A stretch of DNA of 64,000 bases, from NCBI RefSeq assembly GCF_015350905.1, contig NZ_JADKRZ010000003.1:186001-250000 (forward strand), written 5' to 3'. Of the stretch, positions 19,812 through 28,629 are shown in pieces. Made by a program: the position numbers and the translations under genes. The number at the start of each line of letters is the position of its first letter. Positions within the stretch are counted from its first letter, which is position 1. The notes below the pieces were generated by a model. It was given only the letters and a program-made list of their open reading frames with translations, did no database searches and had not been told where the DNA came from. Source of the stretch: Curtobacterium sp. VKM Ac-2865 (GTDB lineage Bacteria > Actinomycetota > Actinomycetes > Actinomycetales > Microbacteriaceae).

Positions 19812-19846
19812 TTGCACAGGTGTGTGCAGGTTATTAGGCTGGGGAC
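19812..19846 (+). promoter_or_regulatory. TetR promoter with overlapping operator palindrome
   Basis: TTGCAC (19812-19817), a 17-base spacer and TAGGCT (19835-19840) form a good promoter ending six bases before the ATG, so the message should be leaderless. The inverted repeat TGCACA-GGTG-TGTGCA (19813-19828) overlaps the -35 and spacer and is a likely autoregulatory operator for the TetR protein. Confidence 0.65.
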
Positions 19847-20500
19847 ATGACCGGATCCGAGACACCCCTGCGGGCTCCGCGCCGCGACGCCACCGAGAAC
19901 CGGGCAGCCCTGATCGAGGCCGCGAAGACAGCACTGCAGCGGGATCCGGACGCCTCGCTCGAGACGATCGCGGCCGACGCCGGGCTCTCCCGACGTGCCG
20001 TGTACGGGCACTTCCCCTCGCGTGACGACCTCGTCCGAGCCGTCGTGACCGCGGGCGCGGCGCGGATCCTCGCCGCCATGCCGACCACGACCGACCTCGG
20101 GGAACTCCCGCCCGCAGCGCGCATCGCGGCCATCGCCGTCACCCTCTGGTCCGAGGTCTCCCACGTCCGGTCGATGGCGCGCATCGCCGTGCGGGACCCG
20201 TTCGGCGCCTCCGTCGCCGAGGTCTTCGCGCCGCTGCGGACCCAGGTGCGCGAAGCGTGCGCACTCGGCATCGCCGACGGTTCGATGCGCTCGGACGTCG
20301 ACGCCGCCACGCTCGGACGCCTGGTCGAGGGCGCGTGCATCGCGGTGCTCGACGAGGCCACCCGCTCCGGCACGTCCGACGAGGACGGCCGCCGCATGGT
20401 GGTCGTCTCGGCCCTCGGCATGGCGGGCATCGACTGGCGCACCGCGATGCTCACCGAACCCGTCAGCTCCGTCAGCTCCGTCTCCGAGGAGTCAGCATGA
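19847..20500 (+). CDS. TetR-family regulator of the YhgE/Pip operon
   Basis: 217 residues. The N-terminal helix-turn-helix is typical of TetR: ENRAALIEAAKTAL, then LETIAADAGLSRRAVYGHFPSRDDLVRAV. The C-terminal ligand domain is divergent, as usual. Its TGA overlaps the ATG of the next gene (ATGA), so it is the first gene of a three-gene operon and probably represses it through the palindrome upstream. The inducer is unknown. Confidence 0.9.
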   Translation: MTGSETPLRAPRRDATENRAALIEAAKTALQRDPDASLETIAADAGLSRRAVYGHFPSRDDLVRAVVTAGAARILAAMPTTTDLGELPPAARIAAIAVTLWSEVSHVRSMARIAVRDPFGASVAEVFAPLRTQVREACALGIADGSMRSDVDAATLGRLVEGACIAVLDEATRSGTSDEDGRRMVVVSALGMAGIDWRTAMLTEPVSSVSSVSEESA

Positions 20501-21192
20501 CCACCATCGAGATCGACCGCGCCGGCATCGGCGACGAGCCGGGCGCACCGCTCCCCGTCGTCTCCGCCGTCGCCGGCCCGCACCGCCCGGGCATCCTGGC
20601 CGTCGAGACCGAGCAGGCCCCGGTGCTCGCCTCGCTCGTCGCCGGCGGGCGGATGCAGCCGGACACCGGTCGGGTGCTGGTCGACGGACACGAGGACGCC
20701 GCTGCGCTCCGCCGCGTCGTGGCCCTCGTCGACACCCCGGGGATCGCCGAGCCCTTCCCGGTGATGACGCTCCGCCGCATCGTGCGCGAGGAGCTGGCGT
20801 TCGCCGGACGGCGCCCCTCCCGAGAGCACGTCGACACCGTGCTCGACGAGCTCGGCATGTCCGCGTACGCCGACACCCACGTGCAGCGGGTGCCCACCGA
20901 CGTGCGGGTCCGGCTCCTCGCCGAGCTCGCCCTGCTCCGCGAGGACGTGACCGCCCTGGTCATCACGTCGCCCGAGCGCCACGGTGGCGTCGTGGCCGAC
21001 TGGTTCGCCGTCGTCCGTGACGTCGCAGCGCGCGGCGTCACCGTCGTGCTCGTCACCTCGAAGGCGGCAGCCGAGACGGCAGCGCAGCTCCTGGCGACCA
21101 TCCCCGTGCCGGCCGACCCGAGCCTCCCGTCCGATCCTGTTCCCGACCCCGACGCAACCGCAGCAACCGCTCCCCTGGAGACCAGCTCGTGA
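20497..21192 (+). CDS. Degenerate ABC-ATPase-like protein lacking Walker motifs
   Basis: 231 residues that align in outline with an ABC nucleotide-binding domain: MQPDTGRVLVDGHE matches the conserved segment after the P-loop, then RRVVALVDTPGIAEPFPVMTL corresponds to the Q-loop region, and a helical block precedes VTALVITSPERHGG at the Walker B place. Yet the Walker A (GxxGxGKS) is replaced by LAVETEQAPVLASLVAG, the LSGGQ signature by VPTDVRVRL, and the Walker B glutamate by proline/glutamate out of register. It should not hydrolyse ATP. It overlaps both neighbours by four bases, so it is made with the YhgE/Pip protein and may be its cytoplasmic scaffold. The family call is mine, from pattern alone. 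Confidence 0.65.
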   Translation: MTTIEIDRAGIGDEPGAPLPVVSAVAGPHRPGILAVETEQAPVLASLVAGGRMQPDTGRVLVDGHEDAAALRRVVALVDTPGIAEPFPVMTLRRIVREELAFAGRRPSREHVDTVLDELGMSAYADTHVQRVPTDVRVRLLAELALLREDVTALVITSPERHGGVVADWFAVVRDVAARGVTVVLVTSKAAAETAAQLLATIPVPADPSLPSDPVPDPDATAATAPLETSS

Positions 21193-23420
21193 CCACCACC
21201 TCGCTCGTCCGCGCCGAACTCGCGCGACTCACCGCGACCCCGCTCGCACGCCTGGCGTTCATCGCGCTCATGGTCGTGCCGCTGCTGTACGGCGGTGCCT
21301 ACCTCTGGGCCAACCGCGACCCCTACGCCAAGCTCGACCAGGTCCCGGCGGCGATCGTGGACCAGGACGCCGGCGCCACGCTCGACGGCCACACCGTGGA
21401 CTACGGCAAGGACGTCGCGAAGCGTGCGATCGACGGCGACGCGTTCAAGTGGGAGCGGGCCACGGCGGCCGAAGCGCGCTCCGGCGTGCGGAACGGCACC
21501 TACGACTTCGTGGTGACGATCCCGCACGACTTCTCCGAGTCGCTCGTCTCGGCGCAGTCCGACGACCCGAAGCGGGCACGCCTCGTGATGACGACGGCCG
21601 ACACGAACTCCTACCTCGCCTCGACGATCGCGGAGCAGGCCGGCAAGACCATGCGCACCGCGGTGGCCGAGCAGGTCGGGAAAGAAGCCGCCAAGACCCT
21701 GCTGGTCGGGCTCGCCGACGTGCGGGACAGCCTCGGCGACGCCGTCGACGGTGCGGGCACGCTCGCGTCCGGTGCAGCGTCCGCGTCGAACGGTGCGGAC
21801 CAGCTGGCGTCGGGCACGAGTGCGCTCCGGGACGGCGCGGCACAGCTCGCGACGGGTACGAAGGCGCTGCCGGCACAGACCACGAAGCTGAACGACGGTG
21901 CGCAGCAGGTCGCGACCGGGGCGGCGTCGCTGTCCTCGGGGCTGTCGACGCTGCAGGAGCAGACGGCGACCCTGCCCGCGCAGACGAGCCAGCTGAACGA
22001 AGGTGCCGACCAGCTGCAGTCCGGGCTGCACCAGCTGCGGGACCAGACGGCGACCCTGCCCTCGCAGTCCGCCACGCTCGCGCAGGGCGCGTCCCGCGTC
22101 GCGGACGGCAACGCGCGACTCGCTGACGAGGCCGCGCCGTTCATCACCGGTGTGCAGCAGCTCGCTGCGGACTCCCCTGCCTTGGCGGCGCAACTGAAGC
22201 CCGTCGTCGAGGCCTCGGCGCTCCCCGCTGACCAGAAGACGGCACTGCTCGCGACGCTCGACCAGCTCGCCGCGTCGGGGCAGCAGCTCGGGACGGGAGC
22301 GGCGGCGCTCTCCGGCAACCTCGGCGCGCTGAAGACCGGCAGCGCGCAGGTGGCGGCCGGGGCGTCGGAGCTCGCGACCAAGGCACCGGGCCTGACCTCG
22401 GGCGCGAAGCGGCTCTCCGACGGCTCGGACGCCCTGGCCGCCGGCACCGGCAAGCTCGCCGCCGCGGCACCCGCCCTGTCGAACGGCATCGGGACCGCCG
22501 CCTCGGGTGCGTCCACGCTGTCGAGCGGCGCCGCGCAGGTCGCCTCGGGAACGTCGACGTTGGCCGCCTCCGCGCCGACCCTGACGAACGGGGCGCAGTC
22601 GCTCGCGACCGGGACCGCCACGGCGGACGACGGCGCGCAGAAGCTCGACACCGGGCTGCACTCGCTCAAGGACGGCTCGTCGAAGCTGGCTGACTCGCTC
22701 GACCAGGGGCGGACGAAGATCCCCGCGTCGACGGCGTCCCAGCGTGAGTCGCAGGCGTCGGTCATCTCCGACCCGGTGCGGGTGGGCGACGACAACGTGG
22801 CTGCGGCCGACAACTACGGCGCCGGCCTGGCCCCGTTCTTCATCTCGCTCGCGGCGTGGATCGGCATGTACGCGCTGTTCCTCATCCTGCGACCGATCTC
22901 GAAGCGCGCGATCACCGCGGTGAAGAAGCCCGTGCAGATCGTCCTCGGCGGGTGGCTGACGCCCGTGGTGCTCGGCGTCGTGCAGATGGTGGCGCTGTTC
23001 TTCATCGTGCGGTTCGCGCTCGACCTCGGCGTGCAGTGGCCCGCGGCGACGATCGGCGTGATGGTGTTGGCCTCGGCGACGTTCGCGGCGATCCTGATGG
23101 CGCTCAACGTGCTGCTCGGGTCCGTCGGGCAGTTCCTCGGCCTCGTCCTCATGCTCGTGCAGCTCGTCACGGCCGGCGGGACCTTCCCGTGGCAGACCCT
23201 GCCGGGGCCGTTGGCAGCGCTGCACTTCGCTCTGCCGATGTCGTACTCCGTCGACGCCCTGCGCCAGACGATGTACGGCGGGTCGACGGGTGCGGTGTGG
23301 TCGGACGCGGGCGTCCTGCTGTGCTGGATGCTCGGCGCGCTGCTGGTCACCTTCGTGGTGGCTGCTCGCCAGGGTCGCTCCCGCACGCTCCGCGATCTGC
23401 GCCCGAGCCTGATCGGGTAG
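21189..23420 (+). CDS. YhgE/Pip-family membrane protein with long coiled extracytoplasmic repeat domain
   Basis: 743 residues. TM1 near residues 20-40 (ARLAFIALMVVPLLYGGAYL), a large outer domain, and five or so C-terminal TMs (GLAPFFISLAAWIGMYALFL onward), the layout of the YhgE/Pip phage-infection-protein family and ABC-2-type permeases. The outer domain contains about twenty imperfect repeats of a SGAxxLxxGTxxL type (for example LASGTSALRDGAAQLATG), which predict a long helical stalk. Related proteins occur in Firmicutes as phage receptors and with type VII secretion. GTG start overlaps the previous stop. The adjacent pseudo-ATPase suggests a transporter-like complex without its own ATP hydrolysis. 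Confidence 0.88.
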   Translation: MTTTSLVRAELARLTATPLARLAFIALMVVPLLYGGAYLWANRDPYAKLDQVPAAIVDQDAGATLDGHTVDYGKDVAKRAIDGDAFKWERATAAEARSGVRNGTYDFVVTIPHDFSESLVSAQSDDPKRARLVMTTADTNSYLASTIAEQAGKTMRTAVAEQVGKEAAKTLLVGLADVRDSLGDAVDGAGTLASGAASASNGADQLASGTSALRDGAAQLATGTKALPAQTTKLNDGAQQVATGAASLSSGLSTLQEQTATLPAQTSQLNEGADQLQSGLHQLRDQTATLPSQSATLAQGASRVADGNARLADEAAPFITGVQQLAADSPALAAQLKPVVEASALPADQKTALLATLDQLAASGQQLGTGAAALSGNLGALKTGSAQVAAGASELATKAPGLTSGAKRLSDGSDALAAGTGKLAAAAPALSNGIGTAASGASTLSSGAAQVASGTSTLAASAPTLTNGAQSLATGTATADDGAQKLDTGLHSLKDGSSKLADSLDQGRTKIPASTASQRESQASVISDPVRVGDDNVAAADNYGAGLAPFFISLAAWIGMYALFLILRPISKRAITAVKKPVQIVLGGWLTPVVLGVVQMVALFFIVRFALDLGVQWPAATIGVMVLASATFAAILMALNVLLGSVGQFLGLVLMLVQLVTAGGTFPWQTLPGPLAALHFALPMSYSVDALRQTMYGGSTGAVWSDAGVLLCWMLGALLVTFVVAARQGRSRTLRDLRPSLIG

Positions 23421-23462
23421 CGGGGCCCGGTGCCCGGTGCCCGGGCGGGCCGCGCGCTCTCG

Positions 23463-24263
23463 TCAGGAACGGGGGCGGCCGAGGGCGTCGACGGCCATGG
23501 ACCCACCGAGCCAGCGAGTGTCCTCGTCGGGGAGCGCGTCGACTTCGTCGGCGGTGAGGACGGTGCGCGCGTCGTCGACGGGGTGGAAGCCGATCACCTC
23601 ACCCGCGGCGAAGTCGGCCGGGGACCCGCTGTTCCGCGACAGCGCCCACACGACGTGGTGGCCCGGCTCGGTGAGGTCGACCGTCGTGCGCACCAGCCGC
23701 GCGAGGTCGTCGGCCGAGGTCCACATCAGCAGTGCCCGGCGCGACGAGGGTCGTTCCCCGAAGGCGCCGATCCGCGCGGAGACGATCGACATGCCGTAGC
23801 GGTCGGCGAACAGGCTGCCGAGCAGCTCCATGCCGGCCTTCGTGACGCCGTAGTAGCAGTCCGGGCGCGGCAGCCGGTCACCGGGGACGCTCCCCGCGGG
23901 GACGTCCTCCGCGACCCGACCGACCGCGTGGATGGAGCTCGCCTGCACCACCCGGAGCACGCCGTTCTCCGCCGCGCGTTCCAGGACGTTCTTCGTCCCC
24001 GTGAGGTTCGCGGTGACGAGGGCGTCCCAGTCGTCCTCGGACGGGATGCCCGCCAGGTGGACCACCGTGTCCACACCGACGAGCGCGTTCTCCAGGGCGT
24101 CGAGGTCGTTGACCGACCCGAGCACCAGCCGCTCCCCCGCGACGACCGGGTCGTCGGGCGTCCGTTCGTCGAGCAGCACGAGGTCGTGTCCGGCGGCACG
24201 GAGCCGGGGGCGCAGGGCCGTCCCGATCCGCCCGGCCGCACCGGTGATGAGCAGCGTCGCCAT
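23463..24263 (-). CDS. NAD-dependent epimerase/dehydratase (uronate dehydrogenase-like)
   Basis: 266-residue extended short-chain dehydrogenase. The nucleotide-binding GAAGRIG is at residues 8-14, VVHLAGIPSEDDW at about 68-80, and the catalytic YYGVTKAG (Tyr-x-x-x-Lys) at about 139. The short length and the HLAGIPSEDDW block resemble uronate dehydrogenases that oxidise glucuronate or galacturonate to the lactone, but other sugar dehydrogenases share this. It converges with the YhgE/Pip gene and has a 226-base spacer upstream containing tandem 9-mers and one 48 bp hairpin. Confidence 0.8.
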   Translation of the reverse strand: MATLLITGAAGRIGTALRPRLRAAGHDLVLLDERTPDDPVVAGERLVLGSVNDLDALENALVGVDTVVHLAGIPSEDDWDALVTANLTGTKNVLERAAENGVLRVVQASSIHAVGRVAEDVPAGSVPGDRLPRPDCYYGVTKAGMELLGSLFADRYGMSIVSARIGAFGERPSSRRALLMWTSADDLARLVRTTVDLTEPGHHVVWALSRNSGSPADFAAGEVIGFHPVDDARTVLTADEVDALPDEDTRWLGGSMAVDALGRPRS

Positions 24264-24308
24264 GCCGCGGAGGCTACGCGGACCTCCCGAGCAGCGCCGC
24301 CAGGAGCT

Positions 24309-24344
24309 CCAGGTGCGCCAGGTGCGCCAGGTGCGCCAGGTGCG
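24309..24344. repeat. Four tandem copies of a 9-base unit (CCAGGTGCG)
   Basis: The unit CCAGGTGCG is repeated four times without change and followed by a partial copy. It lies in the spacer upstream of the dehydrogenase gene. Nothing else is recognisable between 24264 and 24387. Confidence 0.9.
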
Positions 24345-24387
24345 CCAGGGCCGAGCGTCGTCCCGGAGCGGTCCTCGCCCCGCGCGA

Positions 24388-24435
24388 TGACGGATCTGGT
24401 TCACGGAACTCGGGGCGAGAGAACCAGATCCGTCA
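24388..24435. repeat. 48-base hairpin H48, solitary copy
   Basis: Arms TGACGGATCTGGTTC and GAACCAGATCCGTCA enclose an 18-base loop. The same 48-base unit appears four more times in an array at 30.28-30.80 kb. Here it lies between the dehydrogenase start and the end of the sugar porter gene and may terminate the latter. Confidence 0.8.
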
Positions 24436-24489
24436 CCGACGCAGACGAACTCCGTCGCTCCGCAGCCACCGCGGAGATCGCATCCGCGC

Positions 24490-25941
24490 CTACCCGTGCG
24501 CCTTCTGCGTGTAGATCGCGCCCGTGGAGAAGTCCTCCTCGAGCTGCTCCAGCGAGCGGCCGTTCGTCTCCGGCACCTTCGTGATCGCGAAGACCAGTGC
24601 CAGGGCGTTCAGCACCGCGAAGATGAAGAACGTCGTGGAGATGCCCGTTGCGCTCACCACGATCGGGAACAGCGTCGACACCGCGAAGTTCGTCAGCCAG
24701 AGGATGAGCACCGTGAGCCCCATGCCCACGCCGCGGAGCTTGAGCGGGAAGATCTCGGAGAGCATCAGCCAGACGAGGGGTCCGATCGTGCCCTGCATCG
24801 TGCCGACGAAGCAGATGACGAACACGAGCACGACGACTGCACGCAGTGTGCCCTCGGGCAGGACGAGTGACGACAGCCCGATCAGCAGGTGGAACACCGT
24901 CGTGCCGGTGAACCCGAAGATCAGCATCGAGCGACGCCCGAAGCGGTTGATGACGCGCAGGGCCACGACCATCGCGAGCACGGCGATGATGCCCGACCCG
25001 ACGTTGGCGATCAGGGCCGTCGAGCCGGAGAAGCCGGACTCGGTGAGCACCTGCGTGCCGTAGTACATGATCGAGTTGATGCCGGTGAGCTGCTGCGCGA
25101 CGGCCAGCCCGATCCCGATGAACAGGATCTTCCGGAGCCACGGCGCCGCCAGCAGGTCGCTGATGCGGGCGCGCTTGGCTTCGGCCTCCTGTGCCGCGAG
25201 CTCCTCGACCTCGGCCATCTCGGCCTCGGCCCGGTCGGCTGCGCGTATCTGCTTCAGCACGGCGAGTGCGTCCTCGCGCCGGCCCTTGCCGAGCAGCCAC
25301 CGCGGGCTCTCGGGGACGGTGAACATCCCGATGAACAGGGCGATCGCCGGCAGCACCGCGACGGAGAGCATGTAGCGCCAGACGTTGCCGTCCTCGCTCC
25401 AGATCGTGCCGATGACCGCGTTGATCGCGAAGGCCGCGAGCTGCCCGGCGACGATCATCAGCTCGTTGCGGCTGACCAGCCCACCGCGGTTCTCGGTGGG
25501 GGCGAGCTCGGCGAGGAACACCGGCACCGTGACCGACGCTCCGCCGACCGCGACGCCGAGGAACAGCCGCGACACCATGAGGAACTCCCACGACGGCGCG
25601 AGCACACAGGCCACCGCGGCGAAGAAGAACAGCACGGCCAGGGTGTTGATCGTGGGCTTGCGGCCCCAGGCGTCGGAGATGCGTCCGATGAAGAACGCCC
25701 CGATCGCCGCGCCGATCAGGATGGACGAGGTCATGAAGCCCTCGGCCGTGGCGTTCGGCACGAAGCCCGAGTCGAGCATCGGCTGCAGGGCACCGTTGAT
25801 GACGCCGGTGTCGTACCCGAAGAGCAGCCCGCCGAAGGTCGCGATGACGGCGACGACGCCGAGTCGCTTGGTGTGCGGGCCGTTCACGAGCGGGGGCAGT
25901 GCCCCCGTGCTGGATGCTGGGCCGGTCTGCGCGGTTGCCAC
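24490..25941 (-). CDS. MFS sugar porter (sugar:H+ symporter)
   Basis: 483 residues with twelve hydrophobic segments and the sugar-porter signatures: GGLLFGYDTGVINGAL in TM1, GRISDAWGRKPT and VINRFGRRSML in the 2-3 and 8-9 loops, PESPRWLLGKGRREDA after TM6, and PETNGRSLEQLEE after TM12. GTG start at 25941 has GGAGG seven bases upstream. A LacI-type regulator is divergent, so sugar-controlled expression is likely. The sugar is not deducible; the dehydrogenase downstream is only loosely associated. Confidence 0.93.
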   Translation of the reverse strand: MATAQTGPASSTGALPPLVNGPHTKRLGVVAVIATFGGLLFGYDTGVINGALQPMLDSGFVPNATAEGFMTSSILIGAAIGAFFIGRISDAWGRKPTINTLAVLFFFAAVACVLAPSWEFLMVSRLFLGVAVGGASVTVPVFLAELAPTENRGGLVSRNELMIVAGQLAAFAINAVIGTIWSEDGNVWRYMLSVAVLPAIALFIGMFTVPESPRWLLGKGRREDALAVLKQIRAADRAEAEMAEVEELAAQEAEAKRARISDLLAAPWLRKILFIGIGLAVAQQLTGINSIMYYGTQVLTESGFSGSTALIANVGSGIIAVLAMVVALRVINRFGRRSMLIFGFTGTTVFHLLIGLSSLVLPEGTLRAVVVLVFVICFVGTMQGTIGPLVWLMLSEIFPLKLRGVGMGLTVLILWLTNFAVSTLFPIVVSATGISTTFFIFAVLNALALVFAITKVPETNGRSLEQLEEDFSTGAIYTQKAHG

Positions 25942-26129
25942 TTGTCCTCCGTTGGTCAAGGAAACGGTCTCACGTCGGGCAGCAGTGCTGCGCCGCCGCG
26001 GGCTCATGTCATGACAATAAGACCAACTCGCCGAAAAGGAAAACCCCCGATCAGCGTTGGAGCGCGCCATCGGCAACGGGACGACCCAGGAGGCACCGCT
26101 ACGATCGAACCACCCGAGCCGAGAGGTCG
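25942..26129. promoter_or_regulatory. Divergent control region of the sugar porter and its LacI regulator
   Basis: The 188-base spacer contains a GTCATGAC palindrome (26008-26015) in an A/T-richer stretch that ends GACAATAAGACC, a candidate operator/promoter. On the plus strand TACGAT at 26100-26105 is a plausible -10 for the regulator, whose ATG is preceded by GAGAGG. Confidence 0.45.
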
Positions 26130-27137
26130 ATGATGACTGTGGGAGACGCCAGACCAGCGACGATCTACGACGTCGCCGCCCGAGCAGGGGTGTCGAAGTC
26201 GCTCGTCTCCCTCGTGCTGCAGCGGTCCCCACGAGTGAGCGACCAGCGTCGAGCGGCCGTGCTCCAGGCGATCCAGGAGCTCGACTACCGCCCCTCCACC
26301 GCGGCCGTCTCGCTCGCGGGCACCCGCAGCCGGACCATCGGCGTCGTGCTCGACGACTTCCGCAACCAGTGGTTCGTCGACCTGCTGACCGGGCTCCGCG
26401 AGTCCCTGCAGGACCAGGGCCACCGCCTCGTCGTCGCCGACCGCTTCCTCAACACCGGACTCGACGCCTCACCCGTCGAGGGCTTCCTCTCGATGCGCGT
26501 CGAGGGCATCGTCATCGCCGGCGAACCCGACACCGACCTCGCCGTCCCCGCGTCCACCCCGATCGTCATCGCCGGCGGCCGTGCGGCGATCCCCCGCGCC
26601 GACACCGTCGCGAACGACGACCGCGCCGGCGGTCGGATGGCCGCCGAGCACCTGCTCGGCCTCGGCCACACCACGCTCGGCTTCGTCGGCGCGCGGTCAG
26701 CAGCCGCCGTCGAGCGGCGGGCCGGGTTCGAGGCCGGGGTCGCGGACGGCCGCACCGGCGCGACGGTCGCCACCACGATCCTCCCGGAGGAGCTGACCGA
26801 GGACGCCGGCATGCGCGCCGCCCGCGCGCTCTTCGACGAGCACCCCGACGTCACCGCGGTCTTCGCGGCCAACGACGTGATGGCGCTCGGCGCCATGTCG
26901 GAGCTGGCCGCTCGCGGCCTGCGCGTGCCCGAGGACGTCTCGGTCATCGGCTACGACGACACCCCGATCGCCGCGACGCGCTTCGTCGGCCTGACGAGCA
27001 TCGACGACCGCAGTGTCGAGATCGGCCGCGGGGCCGGCGAGCGCCTGCTCGCCCGGATCGCTGACCCGGGCCTGGTCGCCACCGAGGTCCTCGTCGAACC
27101 CCACCTGGTCGCGCGCCGCACGACCGCCCCGCGCTGA
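26130..27137 (+). CDS. LacI-family transcriptional regulator
   Basis: 335 residues. The N-terminal DNA-binding region ATIYDVAARAGVSKSLVSLV (residues 10-29) and hinge LDYRPSTAAVSLAG are typical. The periplasmic-binding-protein-like core follows, with TIGVVLDDFRNQWF, TDTVANDDRAGGRMAAEHLL-type segments and VFAANDVMALGAM, FVGLTSIDDRSVEIGRGAG. Divergent from the sugar porter, it presumably represses that gene until its sugar binds. Two adjacent ATGs (26130, 26133) are possible starts. A half P44 repeat follows at 27147. Confidence 0.93.
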   Translation: MMTVGDARPATIYDVAARAGVSKSLVSLVLQRSPRVSDQRRAAVLQAIQELDYRPSTAAVSLAGTRSRTIGVVLDDFRNQWFVDLLTGLRESLQDQGHRLVVADRFLNTGLDASPVEGFLSMRVEGIVIAGEPDTDLAVPASTPIVIAGGRAAIPRADTVANDDRAGGRMAAEHLLGLGHTTLGFVGARSAAAVERRAGFEAGVADGRTGATVATTILPEELTEDAGMRAARALFDEHPDVTAVFAANDVMALGAMSELAARGLRVPEDVSVIGYDDTPIAATRFVGLTSIDDRSVEIGRGAGERLLARIADPGLVATEVLVEPHLVARRTTAPR

Positions 27138-27203
27138 CCCACCCCCGGCCTGGAGGCTCGGCTGCGGCCCGCCCCGCCGGCTCCGGCATCCGACGTGGCC
27201 GGG

Positions 27204-27848
27204 TCAGGGCGTCGCGTGCCGGACGATCCAGGTGTGCATGACGATCGCGGCGGCGGCCGAGGCGTTGATGCTCCGCGTCGAGCCGAACTGGGCGATCTCG
27301 AGGTGCCCGTCCGCGCCGGCGACGGCCTCGTCGGTCAGCCCGGGGCCCTCCTGCCCGAACAGGAACACGCAGCGCTCCGGCACCTCGGCGGTCTCGATCC
27401 GATCCGCGCCCGGGGTGTTGTCGATCGCGATCACGGGGCGGCCCTCGGCGCGCATGGCCTCGAGGAACGCGGCCACGTCCGGGTGGTTCCGCACGTGCTG
27501 GTACCGGTCGGTGACCATCGCGCCGCGGCGGTTCCAGCGACGGCGCCCGATGATGTGCACGGTGCCGGCCAGGAACGCGTTGGCGCTCCGCACGATCGAC
27601 CCGATGTTCAGGTCGTGCTGCCAGTTCTCGATCGCCACGTCGAACCCGTGCCGGCGGGTGTCGAGGTCGGCGACGATGGCCTCCATCGACCAGTACCGGT
27701 AGGCGTCGACGACGTTGCGGGTGTCGCCGAGCCGCAGCAGCTCGGGGTCGAGTCGGGGGTCGTCCGGCCAGGGCTCCGGGTGCGGTCCGACCCCGTGCGT
27801 GGTGCGCTCGTGCGAGGGCTCGGGCGCTGGCGCGGGCTGGTCGGTCAC
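27204..27848 (-). CDS. SpoU/TrmH-family RNA 2'-O-methyltransferase
   Basis: 214 residues. SPOUT-fold motifs 1-3 are clear: NWQHDLNIGSIVRSANAFLA, CVFLFGQEGPGLTDEAV and GSTRSINASAAAAIVMH. These form the knotted S-adenosylmethionine site for ribose methylation of tRNA or rRNA. The N-terminal 45 residues are Pro/Glu/His-rich and variable. Start GTG 27848 has CGGAG upstream and overlaps the TetR stop codon by four bases, so it is translated with that regulator. The RNA target cannot be assigned. Confidence 0.9.
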   Translation of the reverse strand: MTDQPAPAPEPSHERTTHGVGPHPEPWPDDPRLDPELLRLGDTRNVVDAYRYWSMEAIVADLDTRRHGFDVAIENWQHDLNIGSIVRSANAFLAGTVHIIGRRRWNRRGAMVTDRYQHVRNHPDVAAFLEAMRAEGRPVIAIDNTPGADRIETAEVPERCVFLFGQEGPGLTDEAVAGADGHLEIAQFGSTRSINASAAAAIVMHTWIVRHATP

Positions 27849-28534
27849 GACTCCGAGGGTACGGCGGCCGGGGAGCCCACGGCGGCCACGCGGGCCTCGA
27901 TGCCCGCGAGCAGGATGTCGAGCCCGAGCGCGAAGCGGTCGTCGTACGAGTGCTCGCCGAGGATCTCCCCCACGAGCTGCTGCCGCTCCGGGCGCCCGGC
28001 CTCGGAGTCGCCGCGCCCGACCTGGACGCCCGCGTGGCCCACCACGAAGTCGTAGACGACGAAGAACGTGTACATCGCCTCGGCGTCGGGCAGCCCCGCG
28101 GCACGCAGCGCCTCCACCACGGTGGCGAGGACGACGTCTGACTCGCTCGACACCAGCGGCGCCCGGCGACTGTGGGACTCGAGCACGAGCGGGTGTGTGG
28201 TCATCAGCTCGCGGAAGGTCACGGCGAAGGTCCGCACGACGTCCTGCCACGCGTCCGGCCACACGAACGTGGCGGTGAACTCGTCCACGGTGCGGCGGAC
28301 GAGCTCGGCGTGCAGGTCGTCGAGGCCGCCGATCGTCCGGTGGACGGTCATCGGGGCGACGCCGAGTCGGAGCCCGAGCGCGCGGAAGGACAGGCGGTCG
28401 AGGCCGTCCTCGTTCGCGATGGCGGTCGCGGCGTCGACCACCTGTTCGCGGCTCAGGACGTTCGGGCGCCCGCGACGACGCGGCTGGGTCGCGGGACCGG
28501 GGGACGTGGCCGTGGCGGTCGGGTCGACGAGCAC
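27845..28534 (-). CDS. TetR-family regulator
   Basis: 229 residues. The helix-turn-helix is at about residues 28-75: LSREQVVDAATAIANEDGL, LSFRALGLRLGVAPMTVHR. The C-terminal domain (ELMTTHPLVLESHSRRAP and following) resembles the TetR_C-type domain of tetracycline-repressor-like proteins. GTG 28534 has AGGAGGAG six bases upstream. It is co-transcribed with the RNA methyltransferase, an odd pairing with no obvious regulatory meaning. The target genes are unknown. Confidence 0.88.
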   Translation of the reverse strand: MLVDPTATATSPGPATQPRRRGRPNVLSREQVVDAATAIANEDGLDRLSFRALGLRLGVAPMTVHRTIGGLDDLHAELVRRTVDEFTATFVWPDAWQDVVRTFAVTFRELMTTHPLVLESHSRRAPLVSSESDVVLATVVEALRAAGLPDAEAMYTFFVVYDFVVGHAGVQVGRGDSEAGRPERQQLVGEILGEHSYDDRFALGLDILLAGIEARVAAVGSPAAVPSES

Positions 28535-28616
28535 GAGCTCCTCCTCGGATCGGGACTGTCCGGAAGACCCTAGCGAGGTCGGTCTCGACGCACCTGAGCG
28601 TGGCAGGGACGGCCAG

Positions 28617-28629
28617 TAGGGTGAGCCCC
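28617..28629 (+). promoter_or_regulatory. TAGGGT -10 box of a probable leaderless promoter
   Basis: TAGGGT (28617-28622) ends seven bases before the ATG at 28630. There is no normal ribosome-binding site in the gap, so the transcript probably begins at or beside the start codon. Confidence 0.5.

Noticed and set aside
20472-23225. A 917-codon minus-strand frame opposite the YhgE/Pip operon
   Set aside because: It mirrors the repeat region of the plus-strand gene, giving Arg/Gln/Leu-rich repeats with no recognisable fold. The plus-strand genes overlap cleanly as an operon.
24309-24344. Origin or iteron cluster
   Set aside because: Four short 9-mers without DnaA boxes, A/T-rich DNA or replication genes nearby are better explained as a simple tandem repeat.
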